A stretch of DNA of 64,000 nt from Glossina fuscipes (Eukaryota > Arthropoda > Insecta > Diptera > Glossinidae): assembly GCF_014805625.2 (NCBI RefSeq), contig NW_023998464.1:9524446-9588445 (forward strand), written 5' to 3'. A program made the translations under genes and the position numbers. The notes under the pieces were generated by a model. The model searched no databases. It was not told the origin of the DNA and saw only the letters and a program-made list of their open reading frames with translations. Below are positions 45,220 through 56,636 of this stretch, piece by piece (positions within the stretch are counted from its first letter, which is position 1; the number at the start of each line of letters is the position of its first letter).

Positions 45220-46965
45220 ATTTTTTGGTATTTTTGGTTTAATTGATATTGTTTTCTATATATTTTTATTATAATCTCTTCTCTTATTACAAAAATTTTT
45301 CTTTGCCAATCTTTCACAAGCGCTTGCAAAATGGTTTCTGACTAAAAACCGTTAATCGGCTATTTCTTTTATACCAAAATAGAATAAGAAGAGTACGAAT
45401 ATGCACAGAGTTGCTTGTAATAAATGAGAAAAATATACCAGGCCAGGATCACCATCGCTAGGCCACCAATTAATCCGCGGCACCCTGTAACGTTTCGCAA
45501 ACTCTACCTAAACACGGATGTTTCGTCTGATTCTCATAATTTTTCGCGTGTTTTCCGGCCTGGCTCGTCGGATGGGGGGTGTCCAAGTATCGGATATACA
45601 GACACGTGTTAGGCACTTGCCTCGCTACGATATTTCCTTATTTTAGAATAAAAACATGCTTATTGTCAAATCTGGAAAAAAAGCTTTAAACCAATCCAAC
45701 CCATGCCCTGACCACCTAGCCTCTACCTAGACTCTCCGTCTCCCGCCGGAAGTCTTACCAGTACTGTTACCTTTAATAACAAAGCATTTCTTTACTCTCC
45801 CTTTCAATGAATGTAATCCACAGTTTTAATTCCATATGTATAATTCACAAATTTCAAAAAAAAAAAGGAAGAATAGTTAGTATCCAAGCTTATCACTATC
45901 TTAATACGAATTAGTATAACATTACCGATACAAAATTTACGCTCTAGGTTAATAATTAATTTTAATAAACGACTTACGAAAACGCCAACCACGCCGATGC
46001 GCATCGCGGCAGCTGAAAGGTGCTTTAAGTAATTATAAGTGCTGGAATTATCGTAAAAAAAGTAGAATTAATAATACATGTAAGATAAGCCGAGGTTTGC
46101 TTCCCTCTTAGAGACGGTGTGCTCCGGGCGTTACGCCGGACGATTTAACTTCCTTCCTTCTTACATTTTTTTCCCTTTTTGCTTCGGGCCGGTTTTCGTT
46201 ATTAAAGATGTGGGAAATGCGGTTATCGTTTCCTTGAACGACTCAACACAATAGCTATCCTTTCGTTAAATCACGATGGCACCGCAAAACTAGGTTTATT
46301 TTAAACTCTCCCAACGAACAAAGATTTAGCACGCTAGAAGAATCCGCGGAGCGCCATCTTTTTTCTTCTTCTCAAAAAAACGTGTCAAGGTAGAACCAAG
46401 TGAAGTTTCTCCCTTTATATATTTTTATAATTTCGAAAGTAAAAGGCGACCAAAAGTGATTTGGAGGTTTTGTTGTTGTTATGCACCAAAGTCACAAGGT
46501 TTTATCACATGCCATTTTTGGCAAGAATTCATCAGATTGATTGGAATAATTCCATCGATATATAGATAGCACGAAAGTGAAAGTTCTCCCTTTCAATATT
46601 TTTATAATATCTTAAGAACACTCTCAAAGATTTCCTTTAAAAATTGTGCTAAAAATCCACAAAAAGTAAAATCAAAACAAAACCACTCTACGCCATTATC
46701 CAGAACTTTTTTTCTTCCTTCAGAGTTCCCCAAGTTTCCCTTTTTTTCTTTATTCCTACGCGCCGCTTGTCGATTTTTCAAGGTTGCCAAGGTTTTCCTT
46801 TTTCTTTCCTTTTTTTTCCCTCCCCACTACAGTGCCTGTTACAACCCGATAACCGATAAAATATAAAATGTACATCAATTAAATTTCAAATATACAACAA
46901 TATATCTAGGAGAAAGAAGAAAAGAAGAAAATCAAGAAAAATTAAAAATCAATTTATTAAATTTG
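45220..46965. other. Intergenic DNA; locally GC-richer, possible upstream region of the Brca2-like locus
   Basis: Segments at 45440-45610 and 46090-46350 have higher G+C than the surroundings but no recognisable domain. Two related stretches containing AAGT(G)(A)AAG(T)TTCTCCCTTT and ATATTTTTATAAT lie at about 46400-46440 and 46573-46610, a short duplication. No promoter element can be assigned with confidence. Confidence 0.35.
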
Positions 46966-46969
46966 AAAA

Positions 46970-49118
46970 ATGGATGAAAACATAGAATCTATTCCCCAAA
47001 GATCCTACACATCTGTCTATCAGAAGCGGATGCAAAGGAAACATAAATTGCAGAACAACATAAGTGAAGAAAGTTGCTTGGACGGCCCGAATGATATCAA
47101 TAAAACATTGGTAATTCAAAAAAATATCGCTTTAGAAAAACGCCTGGATCGATACGAAGATGAAATAATGTCCTTAGCAGATTCCCGGTCTTATGTGCAA
47201 ACCTCAACAATTAATTTTGACAACTTGACAGCCTCACAAAAATTTATATCATGACATAAATTATTGTCACAGTCTGCTGAGTTATCGACAAATGGAAGTG
47301 AATTTCATATCACTGATACAGAATTAATCGAATGTTGCAATGAAGTGAAAGTTATGATGAAAGAAGAAAACAACAACATAGACGCACCAGAAAGAGCTCG
47401 TGGTGACAACAAAAAGAAGACAATAGTGGATATAATATTTGAGGACTTTTCCACAACGTCTTTTAACAGTCCTACAGCATCGCCTGAGAGTAAATTATGA
47501 AATTTGCAACGGAGCCCTTTATTTATAATACTGGAGAAACCGAAACGTAACTATAGCCGTGAATCGAAACAAAAGGCGAAATCAAATTTGTAGGAAAAAC
47601 TTACCGCTGCTTTTTATGCCAATGAGAATATGAGCACATGTTCATCTTCAGTGCTGCATGTTAATCATTTTTTGAATTCTAGAAAGTCATATGATTCTAC
47701 GCCAGAAAAAGAAAGTAAGTGGCTCTTTATAGGCTTTTACTAACAAGTCTAACTTTGTACATTCTTCTTAGGAATAGCTTCAGATCGTTGTTACGACGAT
47801 ATCGAGAAAGACGACACGTACAACGTAAGTCAAAGTAAGGTGTTTTTAAAATTTGTGAAGAGACAATATTTAGGTTAATCTAAAATTTTTCAGCTTTAGT
47901 GCCAACTAATTAGTGTAAAACTGGGATAAGTAAAAATGATGATTGGGATGAAGATGAAGATGACTCATTGGCCCCCATTTGCACACAAGAAATCTTAGAT
48001 CAAAACGAGAAGATCAATAATAATAATAATAACTTTCCCAATATATCTAAATTCAAGCAAATAAGCAGATAACGCAAGGTGTGGATTCCTAACCCTCTTT
48101 TGATGCTTATTTTTATAATTTTTTTTTTATTTCTGCAGGTCTTCAAACAGCCAATGGTAAAAAAATCTCCATATCGCAAGAAAGCAAAATATCCTAAGAG
48201 AATTTAAGACGATTTGCAGGAAACGGATTATCAAACTGAATTAAAAGATATAAAAGCTCGGATATCGAATAAAAGTATGGAATCCAAGTGTAAAACAACC
48301 GCAACCAGCAAAAGGCTAATATTCGAAAAAGAAACTGGAAAGAAAGATATAAAAGATCGCATGAAATTCAAATTTAAAAAAATGCAAAGAGCAGTGCACA
48401 AGCCGACAAACCCACAGGTTTCCAAACGGCTAATGACAAGAAAGTGCTCATATCTGAGAAAGGGGAAAAACGCTTGGAAGGCCTCCTAAACGAATTTCAT
48501 CAAAGTTAAAGTGATGGTGATATTGAGCATAATTTGCTTTGTATAAAAAATAAAATTATTTCTAAGAAGCAAAGCAAGCTGTCTGGAAAAAAAACTTTTA
48601 AGACATTTTTAACAAGCAGGAAAGAAGAAGAAGATTACACCAGATGGAGCGGCAAATTGTCAGCAGCTGAGAAAAAGTCGAATATAAAAGTTGTAGACGA
48701 TGAAGGGAGTGAAGAGATGGGAAGCGATTATGCTAATATTGTATTAAGTCAATGGGTTCCTCCTCAAGATTATTCAAAGCAGTGTTTATGTCAACACACC
48801 GATGATACATTGTTGGCTCTTAATGATGAATCCAAACAAACCGTTTTAAAATCTCAAAATACTTTAAACATCGGGCATTCGACTTTGAATGTTCCAAGGA
48901 TGTTTCGTAAAAATCGCTTGTTGTCATTAAACCCAAAAAAGAATTTTAGGCCACCCAATGAACTCTGGGAGACACTCAATAGAAATTTATTACAAATCGA
49001 GACTACAACATCCGAAATGCTGTTGAAACAAGTACAACGAGTATACGATGCAATAACCCAAAACGCAACGTATAACCGAAAATATAACCAAAAGCATCCG
49101 TCTAGTTTGAGCTTATAG
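46970..49118 (+). pseudogene. Brca2: Brca2-like gene, N-terminal and BRC region, unprocessed pseudogene
   Basis: BRCA2 loads RAD51 on single-stranded DNA through BRC repeats. Exons: 46970-47714, 47772-47824, 47894-48078 and 48139-49118. Introns are 57-69 bases with GTAAGT/AG-type ends, so this is a genomic copy, not a retrocopy. The start reads MDENIESIPQRSYTSVYQK. Two BRC-like units lie in the last exon: GLQTANGKKISISQES then NILREF (48139-48200), and GFQTANDKKVLISEKG then LEGLLNEFHQS (48415-48506). The F-x-T-A-x-x-K-K-(I/V) and L-L-x-E-F parts fit the BRC consensus. Stops occur at 47252-47254 and 47498-47500, in exon 3 and after the second BRC, with frameshifts between. The C-terminal helical and OB domains are absent. 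Identity rests on BRC motifs and was not confirmed by search. Confidence 0.7.
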
Positions 49119-49194
49119 CCACAAACACTTCTTCAACCGCTTTTATTTGTTATTGGAAAAATCTAACTGGCCTTTTCTGTTGCTGTATATTAAT

Positions 49195-49325
49195 TTATAT
49201 AATTTATATTTAAATATAAATAGCTTTATTTATATAATAGCTTTATTTAATTAATAGCTTTATTATATATTTAAAATAGCTTTATTAATATATATATAAC
49301 ATTATTTATATAATAGCTTTATTTT
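49195..49325 (+). repeat. AT-rich tandem repeat (TATAATAGCTTTATT units)
   Basis: At least five copies of (A/T)TA(A/T)TAGCTTTATT separated by 5-20 AT bases. A related stretch lies at 53655-53700, next to the second copy of the GATCGCATACCG block. Confidence 0.8.
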
Positions 49326-49331
49326 GTAGAG

Positions 49332-49367
49332 CGATCGCATACCGTTATATACATCCACTTTGAAGGA
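49332..49367 (+). repeat. Direct repeat, left copy (GATCGCATACCGT block)
   Basis: GATCGCATACCGTTATATAC followed by ATCCACTTTGAAGG. The right copy at 53611-53646 differs at a few positions. The left copy has the AT-rich repeat before it, the right copy has it after. Confidence 0.8.
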
Positions 49368-49369
49368 GA

Positions 49370-50100
49370 AAAACAAAAATTTTGTCGCACTTCAACTGGC
49401 TGGGTATTGCATTACGAAATGCAATGCGATACCAGGCGCCCCAATTAATTAGTGTTTACATTAGCATTAAGTCACCTGTTAGAATTAAGTATAAATAGTG
49501 CACATTTTTTTAAAAAAGTCAATTGTTATTAAACAATTCAATCAAAGCATTTAATTCGCTAAAAAAAATACAAGGCGTTCAACTCGTCTACGTTAAAGGT
49601 TTAGGGACCGTCTCGAGCTGAGACTAATTGGCATTATGAGCGACGGAAAGACTTGGCGTTCTGAAGCCGAGCAGAATAGGGATACACTTACACCTCATCC
49701 TTTTTCTAAGTACCCTTGCCAGGGAAGGATTCATAGGGAATCCTTCCAAATAATACTGCAACACATTTGGTCAACACTACACTCTGTTGCATTTAAACAA
49801 CTTTTATATTACATGACGATCCTGCGACCGATCCTGTCAGGCAGCCAAATAATTTTTACACACCTCCTATAACTCCCGCCCACGAAATGATCCCACCCGA
49901 GGACAACACTCAACCTTTCAAGGCAGACCACGGCACATCCTTCTTCACCCCCTTGGACTTCAAACATGCCCATCCACTATTTTTTGGCGACGACGTCAAC
50001 ACTATTGATTACCAAGACGTAATCAAGGAAGGCATACATAGACAGCAGTTCCGTGCCAACCAAACAATAAGCAGCATTCACCCTACCCGCAATTAGAATA
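49370..50100 (+). other. Possible retroelement leader and short ORFs, unrecognised
   Basis: A TATA-like GTATAAATAG at 49489 is followed by a leader and a short frame from ATG 49636 (MSDGKTWRSEAEQNRDTLTP). Another open stretch up to 50096 reads PVRQPNNFYTPPITPAHEMI and FKADHGTSFFTPLDFKHAHP. The proline-rich composition and leader layout recall a retroelement gag start or a fragment of one, but no zinc knuckle, protease or RT is present. A perfect 10-bp hairpin (GGAAGGATTC/GAATCCTTCC) lies at 49723-49747. Function unknown. Confidence 0.3.
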
Positions 50101-50104
50101 CAAA

Positions 50105-50915
50105 TCAAAAAAAAAGAAAGAAACATGAAAAAAAAAAAATATGTATATATGAAAAATATACAAAATATGTTAACATTAAGAAGATCAGATAGATACGTAG
50201 AATATTAAAATATATAAAGTATAGATATTTAAAACAAAAAGTTAAGAGATCTTACTAAACCATGTATGTGAAGAACACATTGAAATGAGGAATAGTGAAA
50301 AGAGTAAATAAGGGAATATAACCACATAAATGAGGAATAGCAAAGACATTGCATTAAACTCACCCAATAACGACAAACATATGAAGATTATTCAAGAATA
50401 ATGAAATACAACAACATCTAAAAGGGATATAACTATAGCAGCGACATTGTATTAAACCCACCCAATGACGACAAATATATGAAGATTATTTAAGAAAATA
50501 TTAAAATCAAGAAGATTAACTTTGTAATGAGACATATTGGGAAGACAATTATATTTGAATATTAAATAAAGGGGCTACAAATACCCAAGGCAAGCCTCAA
50601 CCTAAACTAAACACACCCAAATACAACTTACTATCTAGCTAAGATTCAAAAACAAAACAATTAACAATACAAATAAAGTACATGTCAAACACTATAAAAA
50701 TCTAGTAAACTAAATTTAAGAAATGAAAAATTATAAACCAAAAAGACTATGAATACAAAATTTAACCAAATATAATTAAAAACTAAGCATTCAAAGCTGT
50801 AAATAAACACTATATACTTAAGAATTTAATTATTTAAAAATTACCGTTAAAAAGAAATTCTCTTCCATAACAGAAAATTGTTAACGTCTGTCAAAACATT
50901 AACAATTTTCTCTCT
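50105..50915. other. A-rich sequence with a local duplication
   Basis: A block of about 60 bases containing GACATTG(C/T)ATTAAAC(T/C)CACCCAAT(A/G)ACGACAAA(C/T)ATATGAAGATTATT occurs at about 50345 and 50440. No gene recognised. Confidence 0.5.
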
Positions 50916-50920
50916 AAAGG

Positions 50921-53590
50921 TATTCTCGGGGGTGCTGCTGACGCAGTCGGTGACCCGTCTAAAGGCTTAAGACGTCCTGACTGTAGGCAGCGGGACATTG
51001 ATTTTTATAAACTTTTCACGGAGACCCGTTATGGTTTCTTGGAATTGAGTAGAAATCTCGGCTCTTTGTGGGAAAAGTTTGAGCTCATTAAGTCTAGGTT
51101 TGATGAGTGTCGTTTTATTGGATACTCATCTTCTGCTCGTAGCGTAGCGTGTGGGACGTCACCTCTGGCTTTTTCCAAATCTGATTCGTTGGTACAAGTT
51201 ACCGCTCCCTCTAACTCTAAAATGAACAGTAATGTTTCGATATTGCTGAGTCGGTTGGTAGCAAAACAGTTACAAACAAGCCGGCAAGTCCTTCTGTTTT
51301 AAGCTACGCTGAAGTGGCAAGGATATCTCCACCCAGAGTCGCCACTCACTCTAATCAAGCGCCATCGCCTAAAAGTAATGAAGAGAAAAATAAATCATCC
51401 TCTCCTCCTGGCTGTTCGCGTGTGAATGTTGGTCACCAGACTGGACAAGTCTCACAAGCTACTTCAATGTCTCATAGGGCTGTTGTGTTCTTTAGTGAAT
51501 TGTTTGATCATAATTTGGGTCAATATAATCGTACCCCTAATTGTAATGGTAGACTGCTTGATCTCTGCTTTGCCAATTTTCCCGAAATTAACGTAAATCG
51601 TTGTCCACCTTTTAGTTTACCTGAGGATCCTTATCATCCATAAATATGCATTTCCTTTCATCATATGAATGATGGTTTGTTGAAATGCCTTAATGTGCCA
51701 AATCAAACTTTTTTAAATAATTATTATGATTCTCATAAAATCAATATTGTATTGCTAAAGCATCGTCTTTCACATTTGACGCTTGATTTCTCAACCGGTA
51801 GTATTGAAAGCTTATTGTCATCGTTCTACAATACCTTAAATCTAGCTATTGCTGCATCTGTTCCGATCAAGCATTGTCGACCTCGAAGCAGGTGTCCCCC
51901 GTGGTTTAATAAGACAATTAAATATCACAAGAATAGAAAAAACTCGCTATTCAAAAAATATTCGAAAAGTGGCTTTGCGCTCGACTATATCGCTTACTCG
52001 GTGGCGAGGCATAGATTTAACTTCCTCATCCATCATTATTACTGCAGATGGCTTTTGCCATTAATTCGTATATTTCTCCGCACCATCACGGCTTTCGGAA
52101 AGGGCGATCTACAGTCACCAACTTGTTAGAGTTTACCTGTCATGTTTTCAAGGCTTTTTCTAGTGGCTCTCGCACAGATGTTATTTACACTGATTTAAGC
52201 AAAGCATTTGATATGGTTAACCATAACTTACTTATCTTTAAACTCCAAGCCTCTGGTTTCCCACCCTACTTAGTGAAATGGATAAGCTCTTATCTGCACA
52301 ATAGATCCTTCAGGATTTTGTTTAACTTCATCACCTCGGATGAATTCCCCGTTACGTCTGGCGTTCCTTTAAGGAAGTCACTTAGGTCCCATTTTATTTA
52401 GTTTATACATTAACGATCTCCCATCGGTGGTTAATTCCAGCCAGATCTTAATGTATGCTGATGATGTGAAACTGTTTTCTTCCTTCTCTGTTGAATCGCA
52501 ATCACATCAGCTTCATGGTGATTTGGATAATTTTGTTGTATGGTGCTCTTTGAATCTTCTGAAACTAAATCTGAGTAAATGTAAGAAGCTTTCATTCTCA
52601 AGAAGAAAGTCATTCATTACTCAGTATTTCATAAATTCGCATAAGTTCGAGGATGCCGATTCGATCACAGATTTAGGCGTTCTATTTGACCATAGGTTAC
52701 GTTTTAACTTGCATATTGAGCTCTCGATTAGCAAAGCTAGGTCCGCGCTTGGTTTTATAAAAAGGTGGTCCAAAGAGGTTGATGATCCCTACATTACGAA
52801 AAGGCTGTACATGTGTTTGGTTAGACCCATACTCGAGTATGCCTCAGTTGTGTGGTCTCCTTCATATAGGTGCTACGTAGATGCAATCGAATCTGTTCAA
52901 AAGCAGTTCTTGCTGTTTGCCTTTAGAAATTTGGGTTGGGATCCGATTGCCTCTCTTCCTCCGTATGAAAATAGGTTGCTTCTGCTGTCCCTACCGTCTC
53001 TTGAGAAACGTAGATTTGTTCTTGGCGTTTCCTTTCTAATTAAAGTAATAAATGGTGCTATTGACTCGCCTTCATTACTTGATGAAATACGCTTTAATGT
53101 CTCTAACCGCTTCTCCAGGCACTTTATCTTGGTTAAGCTTAGTCATTGTAAGTTTAATTATGAGCTGTTCAGAGTCGTTTGCAAGAACTCTTTAAAGTCT
53201 ATTAAAGCAACATTGCTTAATACGCGCGATTTACCTATGTCGTATTTAAATTAGCTTTTATCCTAAAAAATCGTTACGTTTCGAAAATGAATTATTGACA
53301 ATCTATTATCGGTTGCCAGGCTTATGCATGTTTGCGATGGTTTAGGGGTTCATTTGCAATTTGGTTCTGCACCGGTTGTAAGTGTGTCCCTATGCTGATA
53401 ATGTACATGCTTGTTTTTCTTTTTCTTTTTTTTTCTTCTTATTTGTGTTATTGTACTTACACTAAATTTTTTTATTAATTAATATAAGTTTTCCATTAAG
53501 AGCCAATTGAACTCGACTGTTATTTGTTTAGTTGAGTTTCTAGTATAGGTGGAATAATTAAATAAATAAACAAATAATCAAATAACCAAA
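50921..53590 (+). mobile_element. Non-LTR retrotransposon, copy C, 5'-truncated with two internal deletions
   Basis: Same family as copy A, plus strand. It starts inside the zinc-finger part (AADAVGDPSKGLR) and keeps ELSRNLGSLWEKFELIKSRF. It jumps near 51460 from the ORF1 SQA segment to the endonuclease SHRAVVFFSELFDHN, and near 52049 from HHY (end of endonuclease) to AFAINSYISPHHHGFRKGRS of the RT. The RT (52048-53254) keeps DLSKAFDMVNH and YADD, but one extra base in motif B (GVPL instead of GVPQ) breaks the frame. The tail reads DLPMSYLN and the 3' end is AATTAAATAAATAAACAAAT near 53560-53580. The sequence is less decayed than copy B. It lies next to the Cdc23 exon, on the opposite strand. 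Confidence 0.9.
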
Positions 53591-53610
53591 AAAAACGGTA
53601 AGGGTGTAGT

Positions 53611-53646
53611 GTGATCGCATACCGTCATATGCATCCACTTTGAAGT
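53611..53646 (+). repeat. Direct repeat, right copy (GATCGCATACCGT block)
   Basis: GATCGCATACCGTCATATGC followed by ATCCACTTTGAAGTGG, matching 49332-49367. It is followed by AT-rich sequence resembling 49260-49290. The two copies bracket the 49370-53600 block, which includes LINE copy C. Confidence 0.8.
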
Positions 53647-53748
53647 GGACTACAATTTATATAATAACTTTATTATACATTTAAAATAGCTTTATTAATA
53701 TATATAAAAATATATATAAAAGAAATCGCTATGATTTTCAATGTTTAC

Positions 53749-54275
53749 CTGATTGTTTCCGATTCGTTTTTTTGAATTGGTCGCTTTTGCTCTTGTATCA
53801 CAACACCGTATAAATACATGCCGTAACCGTCTAATTTATTTCGCGAATGCTCTGCCCGCAAAGTAACCAAAATCTCACCCAGGTCTTTAAAGTGACTTGA
53901 GTCATTTAGATTCGATTGATCCGTGGCCGAATCCAACCGTCGTTTCTCCGCTGCCATAAAAGTGGCATAAAGAAGAAGGAATCTGAAAACTGGAGAACTA
54001 GCATTCCGCACTAAATGAGCAGCTCTATAATATTCACGTACATCAAAGTTGCTTTTACCCAGAAAATAATTATCATATTCTTTCGGTGCTTTGCTTTCCA
54101 GCCGAATACCGAAATTATCTCTTTCATCCTCGCCGTCAATATCCACGCCTGCAAGGCCGTGGCAAATTTCAGCTAACCATTTGACGCTGTACACTAAACC
54201 ACGTTTCTGACATTCCACTATACCCTGTCGTAACTCTCTTTTAGCGTCGGGTACGTTAAAGAAGTCATCCTCCAT
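53749..54275 (-). CDS. Cdc23: Anaphase-promoting complex subunit 8 (Cdc23), first exon only
   Basis: APC8/Cdc23 is a TPR scaffold subunit of the APC/C ubiquitin ligase, which triggers anaphase. The frame starts at ATG 54273-54275 with MEDDFFNVPDAKRELRQGIV and carries the N-terminal family block: KRGLVYSVKWLAEI, then FDVREYYRAAHLVR, SPVFRFLLLYATFMAAEKRR, and LDGYGMYLYGVV. After YGVV the reading (IQEQKRPIQKNESETIR) no longer resembles the family. It runs to a CAG|GTAAAC donor at 53749/53748; an earlier donor right after GGTGTT is also possible. The TPR exons were not found on the minus strand below 53748, where a LINE, repeats and an opposite-strand Brca2-like pseudogene lie. It is therefore either a gene with a very long intron or a truncated duplicate. 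The frame is otherwise undamaged. Confidence 0.8.
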
Positions 54276-54348
54276 TATTTAACAAGTTTTAAATGCGTTT
54301 TGTATTATTATCCATTTTATAATTTTTATTTTTGATAATTATTTAAAG

Positions 54349-54480
54349 ACTGTGGGGACGTCTCCGCCTCTTTCCTAATGGCTGGGGAAGCTCAGCCGCC
54401 CAGGGAAATGGAAACACACAAGAAATTTATTGATTGCAGGGACCTTTATTTTTATTATCTACGACTACAACGCGACTTTT
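54349..54480 (-). repeat. LTR fragment, inverted relative to the element at 56960-62373
   Basis: On the minus strand it reads TCCCTGCAATCAATAAATTT, CTTGTGTGTTTCCATTTCCC, TGGGCGGCTGAGCTTCCCCA, and ends GGAGACGTCCCCACA. This matches the end part of the 3' LTR at 62270-62350. Weaker similarity (GTCGCG) extends to about 54480. The fragment ends 74 bases upstream of the Cdc23 start codon, so it may overlap that gene's 5' leader or promoter. Confidence 0.75.
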
Positions 54481-54484
54481 TAGC

Positions 54485-56290
54485 TTTACCAAATTCCTAT
54501 GAATAGAAAAGTGTTACAATTATTATTTTCTATGTTTTCCTACTCTGCGCTGTACTAAGTACCTTAAAACAAAGTTCAAAAAAGAAGAAAAAAAAACCAT
54601 AAAAAAGCCTCAAAACTCAACAAAAACTGCAAACTCTTGTGCATGTTTAATATTTAATGTACAGTTAATCTAGCAAAAAAAGAAAATGAAAAAACTTATA
54701 TATATATGAAAATAAATAAGAGATACTACAGAATATATGTAGCGCAGCATTTTGTTACTAGGAATTCAACGTTTCGTTAAATTAAAACAATAAATAAATG
54801 TTCTAATAGCTATAAATACTGGTAAAAGCAATGTAGAATCGTCCAACGAGTATGAGGCCGGTTGTCTCAGAAATTTGGTGGCATTGGCGATTTATGCGCT
54901 GAAGGTATTTTTGTAAAGAAGATATTTTCTGATTCATGTGAACTAAATCATTGGAATGTATACAGCGTATTCCCTCGGCTACATGTAATAGTAATATTTT
55001 CAGTTCAAAGAGTACTCATTTTGATTCAAAGCACGTTTTCTGAAAAGAAACAATGACACCGTTTAAAAACGGACATTTTTTCTTTCATTGTTCATACTTA
55101 CTCGAACTAACTGCCCGCTACCGGTTTAATATTTTTCTTAATTGCGTAAATGCAGCCATATAAAGGCTTTAGATACTGATAGACTTTTCCGAACTGCCCA
55201 ACGCCTATAACAGCTAATTCTAGAAGTTCCTATAACGACTCATATTGGTATCCTGTAAAGTATATCTTTTAGAAGCATGATTTATTTCAGGGGTATTTTC
55301 TCTTCTGTATCATTCAAGATATCGTCGCTAATAGTGAGAAATAATTGCAAAGATCGATTACTTCGGTTGGTTTATTTATCAATTAAGCTAGTTCATAGAA
55401 TTTTTCCCAGTTCAACTACGCCGATCAATTCAGAATCATTATTGAATCGCTTTCATCTTATCTGCCTTTTTATGTATTACATTTTTATTTAAACAGGTCG
55501 CAATTTTCGAGATACGATGATGAAATTTGGTAGACTGACATTGTTATGCCTCAGGTCTAACGTTATTTACCGTTGACAAAATATAACGTTGCGTAGTGGC
55601 GGTAGATAGCTTGATTGATTTTACATCTAAAAAGGATGAAAAAAATTTAAAGCGATTTCTGATACTATCGAATTTTTGCATTTGAACATTAAGTGCTCAG
55701 CTGTTTCTCTCACGTTGTAAATGTCGCAATGGTCATTAGATATTAACCCAATCATATGAAGTTAAGCTTGTAATCGGAAACTCCGATTAGGCTAAATGCA
55801 GAGATGCAGAGATTTATAAATCTTTTTATAAAACATGAGCATATGCAATAGCGATTTTTGTTTTTTCTACCTGCCTCCCCCTAAAAAGTTACAGACGTTA
55901 TCGTCACGTTTCGATACCAATTGGAAGATTTGCCTAATAATTTGCTGTTGCAAGTCCTTGTTCTACGTACCAAAGACAACAAACGCGATATTAATAAGAT
56001 TTTGTTTGTTTAAAAAGACAGAAAATTAATACAAAATAATAAAAATTCAACATTTACAAAATATTAAAAGAACTTGGGTATACGGACATAATTGAAAAAG
56101 TCAGTCTGTATGTGTAAAATTTGTTTAATCTGAGAGTAAGCGTCTGAATTTGGCCACGACTGAGAGTACAAGTGAATACAAGCTATTTATCAAAACAAAA
56201 AAATTCTAATTAAGTTAGGTCTAATAATTAAGAATATTATTAAAGAAACAAATATTAACAAATATTATTATCTTTTGTTTTTTTCCATAT
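54485..56290. other. Intergenic DNA, no gene recognised
   Basis: AT-rich; short frames at 54862-55056, 55277-55492 and 55835-56029 show no domain or splice context. Confidence 0.4.
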
Positions 56291-56291
56291 T

Positions 56292-56400
56292 AGGTTATTT
56301 ATTATTATTATTATTATACGTCTTATTATTATATTATTATTATTGTATTATTATGGTATTGTTATATTTATATTATTATTTTATATTATTAAAATGGTCT
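56292..56400 (+). repeat. (TTA)n microsatellite
   Basis: Runs of TTATTATTATTATTA interrupted by short AT variants. They precede the ATG of a small open frame. Confidence 0.8.
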
Positions 56401-56636
56401 TCATCCCTGACGTGATTTTTAGTGATCTTTTGAAGAAATATATGGAGTTAGGAAGACAGAAAGGGGGTTATATTCACTGGAAGGTAGCTGGCAGGGCGTT
56501 AGCCGATGAACTAACACAGAAGATAAATGTAACTGTAACGACAGAAGTTGTAAGAATAAAATGGAAAATTGTTAGAAATAGCTTAAAACGACTGAACAAC
56601 TCAGAGAGAACTGGGTTGGTTTGCCACGGTTATTAA
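56394..56636 (+). CDS. Small ORF, possible helix-turn-helix or MADF-like fragment
   Basis: From ATG 56394 the frame reads MVFIPDVIFSDLLKKYMELG, then WKVAGRALADELTQKIN and RIKWKIVRNSLKRL. The spacing of a tryptophan, hydrophobic helices and a basic third helix recalls Myb/SANT- or MADF-type DNA-binding domains found in insect transposases and regulators. It stops after about 80 residues and no partner exon was found. The assignment is tentative; it could be a transposon remnant. Confidence 0.3.
   Translation: MVFIPDVIFSDLLKKYMELGRQKGGYIHWKVAGRALADELTQKINVTVTTEVVRIKWKIVRNSLKRLNNSERTGLVCHGY

Noticed and set aside
47264..47500. Separate gene starting at 47264
   Set aside because: It is in the same frame as 46970-47254 and separated by a single TGA, so it is the continuation of one broken exon.
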